From an uncultured Ruminococcus sp. (GTDB lineage Bacteria > Bacillota > Clostridia > Oscillospirales > Ruminococcaceae): 10,902 nt of DNA. The notes under the pieces are model-generated. The model was not told the origin of the DNA and searched no databases. It saw only the letters and a list, made by a program, of their open reading frames with translations. The translations under genes were made by a program, and so were the position numbers. Every line of letters starts with the position of its first letter. Positions within the stretch are counted from its first letter, which is position 1. The DNA lies in NCBI GenBank assembly GCA_902796865.1, contig CADBQZ010000032.1, positions 1 through 10,902 on the forward strand, in the 5' to 3' direction. Positions 1-7,500 of this stretch are shown one piece after another.

Positions 1-796
1 ATACATATGCACCATTGATGCTGCAGGTATATCCTATTTCGGGTATCCTCATCTCATAAGTAAAATCCAGCGTCCATTTTTTGTAATCTTCTATAGACTT
101 TTTGAAATTTGCAAAAGAAAAAACCGATTGCTGAAATGCCTTTACGACTGATATCCCTCTGACGTATTCAACTGCCTCACTGTTCATATTATCAAGTGAT
201 TCCTGATACTTTACCATTTTTTCCTGCAAGGATCTTCCCATCATCTTGCCGTAAAAAAGCATAGCAGCAATTATAGATGCCAATACAGCAAGTCCCATTT
301 TCCAGTCAAAAACAAACAGCAAAACTATTATCATTATAGTTGCCGCTATTGTTCCCGCAATATCCGGAAGAAGATGAGCCAGAAAGTTTTCTGTCTGTGC
401 GGTACTGTCTTCTATGATCTTTCTGAGCTTTCCGCTTCCTGTATTTCTGAAATATCCTATCGGCAAACGCATCATGCTCTCCACTGCAAGTTTTTTCATA
501 TTTGCAGAAGTGCCAAATGCCGCCTTATGACTGAATATCAATGCAATAAAGTTTATAAACATACTGCCTACTGAAAAAACTACTGCGCAGATACCGCATT
601 TCACTGCGGCATCAGTATCTATCCCATTATTCCAGCCGTCAAATACGGTTTTTATGACTTTCCATATCTCAATATATGTAAACAGACCAACAACACTGCT
701 CAATGCTGAAAGTAAAAGAGATATGATTATAAGCAGCCTATTCTTTCCTGCAAGTCCAAACAATACGGTCATACCGGACTCTTGTTTGCTTTCCAT
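1..796 (-). CDS. ABC transporter, exporter-type permease half (3' end outside window)
   Basis: The first 265 codons of an integral membrane protein, open to the left edge. Hydrophobic segments lie at about residues 21-43, 67-89, 144-162 and 165-184, spaced as in the six-helix membrane domain of type IV ABC exporters. Between them are the long cytosolic loops, including RLPIGYFRNTGSGKLRKII (110-128) and ENFLAHLLPD (136-145), then EAVEYVRGISVVKAF (207-221). These are typical of fused membrane-ATPase half-transporters. The YbtP/YbtQ and IrtA/IrtB metallophore transporters belong to this type and often sit in siderophore clusters. The ATPase domain is outside the window, so fusion is expected but not seen. 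The gene starts 56 bases after the megasynthase stop on the same strand. It probably moves the product out, or the metal-bound product in; the direction cannot be told from this part. Confidence 0.87.
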   Translation of the reverse strand, partial: MESKQESGMTVLFGLAGKNRLLIIISLLLSALSSVVGLFTYIEIWKVIKTVFDGWNNGIDTDAAVKCGICAVVFSVGSMFINFIALIFSHKAAFGTSANMKKLAVESMMRLPIGYFRNTGSGKLRKIIEDSTAQTENFLAHLLPDIAGTIAATIMIIVLLFVFDWKMGLAVLASIIAAMLFYGKMMGRSLQEKMVKYQESLDNMNSEAVEYVRGISVVKAFQQSVFSFANFKKSIEDYKKWTLDFTYEMRIPEIGYTCSINGAYV

Positions 797-803
797 GATA
801 ACA

Positions 804-810
804 CTCCTTT
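804..810 (-). promoter_or_regulatory. Ribosome binding site of the ABC transporter gene
   Basis: AAAGGAG with a 7-base spacer to the ATG at 796-794, a near-optimal arrangement that fixes the transporter start. It abuts the hairpin at 812-839. Confidence 0.75.
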
Positions 811-840
811 CACGGTCTGCCGCTTTTATGACAGACCGTA
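811..840 (-). promoter_or_regulatory. Intergenic RNA hairpin between megasynthase and ABC transporter
   Basis: Read on the minus strand, ACGGTCTGTC (839-830) pairs with GGCAGACCGT (821-812): 10 base pairs including one G-U, with an 8-base loop. No U-run follows, so it is not a standard intrinsic terminator. The 3' arm ends one base before the transporter's AAAGGAG. It could shield the mRNA end, mark a processing site, or tune transporter translation relative to the large upstream gene. Confidence 0.5.
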
Positions 841-852
841 TCATCAATTATC

Positions 853-1518
853 TTATCCTATATATATACTTCCCTCAGATGTATAAACTGCACGTTTATC
901 GGTGCAAGTCCATTCATCGTCCGGTGCTGTCCTGTACGCAAGACTTCCCTTTATATCCGCTGGCACAGCTGCTCCGAAGCTGTTGATAACTCCTGCTTCA
1001 AAACCGCTTATCGGTCTTCCGCCTGTCTTTTTGTCATCAAAAATATTTACAGTGTCATATAAAACTGGCAGGCCATCACAGCAGAGCAGATTTATTATAT
1101 CAGCCATAGGGCAAAGCTTACGGATACGTGTAACAAAGTCTGATGTCATAGTGTCATCATACACTAAAACAGTCTCAATGTTTATATGTTCTCTCTCCTT
1201 TAACGATGCTGTTATATTGTCACAGCTTCCTATTATGATACCTGCTTCATCTGCTGTTTCATAGTCATTATAAAATGCCGTTTTTCTTATATCTGCAAGC
1301 AATCTGCCGAACGCAGTTACTATCTCTTTTTCTTCTTTGCTTACAAATACAGTCTTTTTATCATCGCAGCATATTATGCTGTTTATTCCAAAAAGAGCTG
1401 TTGCTGCATTCTTTTCAGATATGCCTGCATTTTTAAGTTCAATAAGATAGCTGTCACTTAAAGCAATATCATAATGTTCTGTGCTGTGAGAGTTTATACT
1501 TTCCAGAATCTTTTCTGA
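853..1518 (-). other. C-terminal segment resembling a collapsed, inactive adenylation domain, residues 2875-3095
   Basis: About 220 residues after Cy2, in the place where an A domain would sit. By eye it aligns in patches with the A5-A8 half of A domains: TVLVYDD..RIRKLCPMADIINLL (around 2990-3019) with the LSGE...RELFP.ARLINLYGPTE region, GGRPISGFEAGVINSFGAAV (3040-3059) with IGRPI.N..VYVLD..G..V, and the ending YTSEGSIYIG with the D-G-x-I-E-x-(I/L)-G of A7/A8. The phosphate loop (A3), A4, the YGPTE glutamate, the A8 hinge and the A10 lysine are all missing, and the protein stops exactly where A8 would begin. It cannot adenylate. It may be a structural spacer, a docking region or a decaying remnant. 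The assignment rests on weak similarity. Confidence 0.5.
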
Positions 1519-4500
1519 TCTTTCAGGGAAGCATTTTATATATGTTTCGCCTGAACATATATCCATTATCATGCTGATATATGTATCATACATTTCCTCT
1601 ATAACAGATCTCTCAAAAGCATTATCAACAAAATCCCATACTACCGTAAGTTCATTTTCAAGAACCGTTATCTGATTATCAAGAAGTACCTGCGATGTCT
1701 GACTCAAAGCGTATCTGATATCGCCTATATCATTCCAGCCTTTTACTCCGTCGCCGAATATTGCACAGGTAAATACAGCCGGTACAAGAAACGGCTTGTT
1801 ATTGTTATTCTTACTGAGTTCCTTTAAAAAGTCAATACCATCAAAACATCTGTGTTCTATGTCCTCACCAAAACGCTTCTGCATTACAGAACACTGTTCC
1901 CAGAAAGTTTTTGCAGGATCAGCTTCGGCATCAAGAATAATTGTCGATGTAAAGTCTCCCATTATATCATTCACTCTTTCATAGAAAGGATGACGATTGA
2001 ACATGGTAAGATTCATAAGAAACTTTTGTTTGTCGCAATACAGAGCAAGTACATTGCAGTATGCACAGCAAAGCATCACCGCAGGAGTTATCTGATGTTC
2101 AGCCGCAATGCGTTTGAAAACGGCGTATTCTTCTTTTTCAAACTTTTTTGTCAAACGTTTGAAATGCGGCTTTTTTATAAGAGATATATCTGCTGATACC
2201 GGAAGCGTTGGAGGCATCGGGAAGTTTTCTATCTTATCCAGCCAATACTTTTTGTCATTTTGATATTTTTCAGAAGACTTGAAATTTTCCAAAGAACGAA
2301 GATAATCGGAAAATTCAAAATCAAATGGTTCCGGTGTGGCAAGCTCATCATTATAATAGGTCATTATCTCATCGCCAAAAATAAAGAAACTGCCTGCATC
2401 TGCTATCATAACATCAATATCTGCAAAAAGGATATGCCTGCTATCCCCTGTCTTCATAGCTTTAAATCTGAACAGCGGCCATTTTCCCATTTCAAACATC
2501 ATATGTGATACCTTGTCACGGTATTCTCTTATACGCATATTCTGCACTGCTTTAGAAAGTGATGATATATCAGTAACTTCAATATTATAATAAGGCGTAT
2601 CATCAAGTACCTGCTGAGTACCGTCCTGATGCACGATAGTCCTGAGGGACGGCTGATGCTTTACCACCTTGTTCAGTGCTGTTTCAAAGCGTTTTATATC
2701 AAGCTCTGTCTCAAGCTCAACATAATAGTGGCATGATATATTTCCAAGATCGTAATCTGAACTTCTGCCCATAAGATAAGCTGTCTGTATGCTGTTAAGA
2801 GGGAATTTTTCTCTTGTCATCACGGCAGGAAGCGCATAATCAGAAACGCTTTCGTTTTGCTGTTCCTTGCTGTCCTCTTCAAGCCCCAAAGCAATACCTC
2901 TGATAGTCGGTGCTTCATATATGTTTTTCAAAGATATAGTATAGCCTTCCGAGCCTAATGAAGAAACTATCTGTATAGCTTTCAGCGAATCACAGCCGCA
3001 CTCGAAAAGGTCACTCTCAACGCTTATCCTTTCCTGTTCAAGTATATCGCATACTATTTTTTGTACCAGTTTTTCCCGTTCACTTTCCGGAGCTATATAC
3101 TCTGATTCATCAGCCTTGACTGCCGGGATAGGAAGCGAAGCTCTGTCTATCTTGCCATTTACAGTAAGCGGCAGTTTGTCCATAGGATATATTCCTGAAG
3201 GTATCATATATGAAGGCAGTACCTTTTCAAGCTCTTCAGATATGATGCTGCTGTCAGTATACTCTGTGTTTCTTCCGGCATAAGCCAATACAACATTCTG
3301 TTCAAAAGCAGAGACTTCGGAATCCTCAGAAGGATAATATTCGATCTTTTCAAAGCCGCATCTTTCCATTCTTGTCTTCCACTGCTTTGCGGATATAAGC
3401 GGTTCGTTCTGTATCATTCTGTCATCGGCGTAGCCTGAAAAGCCTTCAATAAGACCTATAGACACTTTATGGAAAAGCTTATTTTCAGTAAGTTCCAATA
3501 TCATGAGCATACCGTCTTTTTTCAGCATGGAATACATATATCCAATAGTTTTATCAAGATATTTCGCATCATGCAGTACGTTTGCTCCTATTATGATATC
3601 ATAACTGCCGTATGGATAACCTTGTATCACAGGATAATCGTCTATGTTGTAAAGCCCGTATTTCAGCGAATTATCTTTGCCGAAGTTTTCTTCTGCTTTT
3701 TTGAAGAAGAATGATGAAAGGTCTGTAAATGTATACTCGATATTTTTGCCTTTCAGCTTTTTCAGCACTTCCGCAGTAGTACCTCCGGTGCCGGCACCGA
3801 ATTCCAGTATCTTTACAGTTTCATCGCTGTTACTGTTTTCAGCATAAGCCGCTGCCGCAGAAGCTATGATGTTATTATTGTACTCTGCAACAGGATTGTA
3901 TCTGTAGAAATTTTCAGCCCTGTCGATATTTCCTTCTGGGAAAAGTATAGTCAGAGGGTCTACCTCTGCTTTGAGTATATCAGTCATATGCTTTTCCGAC
4001 TGGACAAGAAATTCCAATGAACCTTCCCAGAATCGTATATGAGGATATTTCCTTGCTTCTTCTAAATACATTGCCGTGTCATTGCTGTCAAGTTCCTTTA
4101 TTTTGCGGTAAAGACTGCCTATCTTTTCAAAATATCCATACTTAACAAGCGAATCAGCCCACTGATACATAAGCTTTTTATATTTTGGCATTACACTTCC
4201 GTTTTGTATAAGCTGCTCAACAGAAAATTCGCTGCTGTCGCCGCAAAGCTGCTCAAAAGTGCTGAACATGATACAAAGGCTCATATTCTCAAGCAATTCG
4301 GTTATACAACTGTACTCATCTGGTGACACGGGACTGTCATATACTTCCGCCGCCTTCTCAGCTGCCTTGAAAGCCGCATCAGACATTTTCACATCATGAG
4401 CAAGATCATCTTCCACAGGAGTATAATAAGCATATATTTTCTGCTGTCCCCTTTCGCCTTTATGGAATAATGCCGCTGAATCTGCCACATACGGAAGCTT

Positions 4501-7500
4501 CAAAAGATTTTTTTCTATCTCTCCAAGTTCCACACGAAAACCGTGTATCTTTACCTGATTATCCTTTCGGCCCAGAAATTCTATGCAGCCGTTGTCAAGA
4601 TATCTTCCGTAATCGCCGGTTTCATATAATCTTACGCCAAGTCTCTCGTTTGATGTAAACGCAGCAGCTGTAATATCAGGAGCATTAAGATAACCTTTGG
4701 ATAGCCCTTCTCCTGCTATATACAGTTTGCCTTCCGTGTATTTAGGACACTTGCCGGAAAAACTGTCCAGAATATAAAACTGCTGATTCGCAAGCGGATA
4801 GCCATACGGAACAGAACGTTCAAACCTTTCTCCCTTTGATACTCTATAATAATTAGACCATATCGAAGCCTCGGTAGCACCTCCCATACTTATAAGCTCT
4901 GCCTGCGGGATACACTCCTCAAGCTTTTCCGGGAGGTCAACAGGAATCCAGTCGCCTGAAAGTACTATCTTTCTAAGTGTACTGTCCTTATATCCCATTT
5001 TTCTCAATCCATCTGCATATGACTCCATCAAAGCCGGAACTGTGTTCCAGATAGTCACATTATTATCATTGCAAAGCTTGTAAAGTGCTAACGGGTCAAA
5101 GCGCTGTTCCTCAGTTGGTATCACAAGACAGCCGCCCGATGTGAGAAGTCCGAAAATGTCATAAACAGAAAGATCAAAGCTTACAGCCGATATGCCTATC
5201 GCTCTGTCTCTCTCGGTAACTTCCATAAGCTCGTTCACAGCATATATAGTGTTCATTGCGGCTTTATGTGAAATACAAACACCTTTTGCTTCACCTGTAG
5301 AGCCTGATGTGAATATAACATATGCCGTACTGTTTACATCTGTTTTTTCATATGTTCCTTTAAGAGGTTCTGTATCATAGATATCATCAGCCGTGATCTG
5401 TGTGAATGCCTCATCAATATCTATGGGCTTGTCTGTAATAATGACTGTAGAATCTGCTTTTTTCATGACCGCTTCTGTTCTCTCGCACGGATTGGAATAC
5501 TGGAGCGGAACATATACTCCTCCGGCTGCAAGCACGCCCAATATTGCGCCTATCTGTTCAAAAGACTTACGCATCTGCACTGTTATCATATCTCCCGGAA
5601 CAGTGCCGCTTTCCTTTAACACCTGTGCAGTTCTCATAGCAAAGTCTTTAAGCTGCATATATGTGTACTGTTTTTCATTAAATATCACGGCAATATTATC
5701 AGGATAGCTTTCAGCAGCTTTGAAAAACGCTTCATGCATAAGATGCTCAGGAAATACCTTAGAAGTATCGTTTGCCCTGCTCTGCTCCTGTTTCTGGATA
5801 TCAGGACGCATATCATATACAGGTTCGTCCCAAAGCTCATCATTTTCTGCTGCTTTCGTCACAAGTTCAGCATAAGCATCAAACATAACATCTGCCGTAT
5901 CGCCTTCAAATATGCAGTCAAGCATATCCCACGAAAGCACTAAACCGTCTTTTTCAAAGTATACCTGATGATCAAGCCATACCTGTGGAGTAGATGACGA
6001 AGAATAGCCAAGATGATCGTAAAAGCTGTTTGACGTTATCTGACCGTCTGCCATTTCCACTCCAAGAGTACTTGTAAATACAACAGGGTATATACGTTTT
6101 TCATGTTTATTGAGCTTATTTATATCCTTTATAAGATCAACGGCAGAATACAGTGCATGGTCTATGCCGCTGTGTATTTTTTCCTGAAGCTTTAAAGCAT
6201 TTTCCGCAATGCTCACCATACGTCTTTCAACATCAATTAGTACAAGCTCGGTAAAATCACCCACTATCTCTTCAGTCTGTGAATGGATATTATCTCTTTC
6301 AAAGACGGTAAGAACCAGCCCGAAATCCGAAGCGTTTCCCCAAAGAGACAACACCTCACAATAAAGACTGCAAAGTGCTGCCGACGCAGTTATGCCTCTC
6401 TTTGAAGCGTTTGCCGCAAATTTTTTCCAAGTATCAATAGGAATAAGCTTTCTTCTTCTCTTAAAGCCTCCGTTTAGCTTCATATTGCTGCTGTATCTTA
6501 CCGGAAGCGATGGTGCAGGCGGAAAATCTGCTGCCTTTTCCTGCCAGTACCTGACATCTTCTGCATATTTCCCGGAAGCTTTCTTTTCATCTCTGTATCT
6601 AAGATAATCCCTGTAGGTAATATCCATCAAAGGCAGTTCTTCACCGGCATAAAGACGAGACAGATCATTCCAGAGTATCATGATGCTTTTTGCATCACAT
6701 ATCATAAAATCTATGCCGAAATGTATTCTGTAACCCATGCTGTATTTTGTTATACTTATTTCAAACATAGGTTCGCCAAGCGGTATGACTTTTGACTGCA
6801 TCTTTATACGCTTGCTTTTCAGAAATTCTTCCTCGCTGTCTTTATCTTTTGTTATCTCTTCATATGTAAACGGGATATCACATTTTTCTGATATTCGCTG
6901 TGTGCCGTCAGCAGTAATGACAGCCCTTAACATATCATGACGCTCGACCAGTTTTTCCACTGCCGCATTGAAGCGTTCAATGTCAAGCTCGTTCATATCT
7001 ATCTCGAAATAAGAATAGCAGGCATTTCCGCCGAGCTCCATATCATCATTTCTGCCTATGCAGTAAGCCATCTGCACTTCGTTAAGTGCAAATGTGTCAT
7101 ATCTGCCTTCAATATCCGGTTCAAATACTATCTCTGTTTTTTCAGTATCATTATTACTTTTCAGCATATCCATTATCTGCAATGACCAGTTCTTTATACT
7201 GCATTGTCTCATCATTTCACCGATATTAGGCTTTATGCCGAAATGTTCCTGTATCTCATCTATCATTTTTATTATAAGGATAGAATCCAAGCCATACATT
7301 ATAAGATTTTCATCTTCTCCGACTTTTTCTATATCCAGATGAGTGTTTTTGTATATGACTTTTTTAAGAAATCCAGCTATCGAATCAATATCAGGAATGA
7401 CACTTATCTCTTTATCTGAAAGATCCTCTGAATATTCTTCCGATAAGTTATCCGAAGAACTTGCCGCTTTCACCACCGCATTACTTCCGATAGAGCTATG

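Noticed and set aside
797..852. Intrinsic terminator after the megasynthase
   Set aside because: The hairpin at 812-839 is followed by GAAAGGAG and no U-run, and the next gene begins at 796 on the same strand, so read-through is expected.
797..852. A separate promoter for the ABC transporter in the gap
   Set aside because: TTGATG and CATAAA occur on the minus strand, but only about 11 bases apart, and they overlap the hairpin. No sigma-70-type pair with 16-18 base spacing is seen.
654..986. Plus-strand reading frames such as 654-986, 902-1264, 5393-5707, 7604-7948 and 9923-10231
   Set aside because: They lie opposite the conserved domains of the minus-strand genes, have no recognisable protein families and no convincing ribosome binding sites. 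They are shadows.
853..1518. Frameshift or sequencing error cutting off a normal A-PCP end
   Set aside because: The core motifs A3-A4 are already missing inside the intact frame, and all three frames close within a few codons after the TAA. Only 56 bases separate it from the next gene, so there is no hidden downstream domain.
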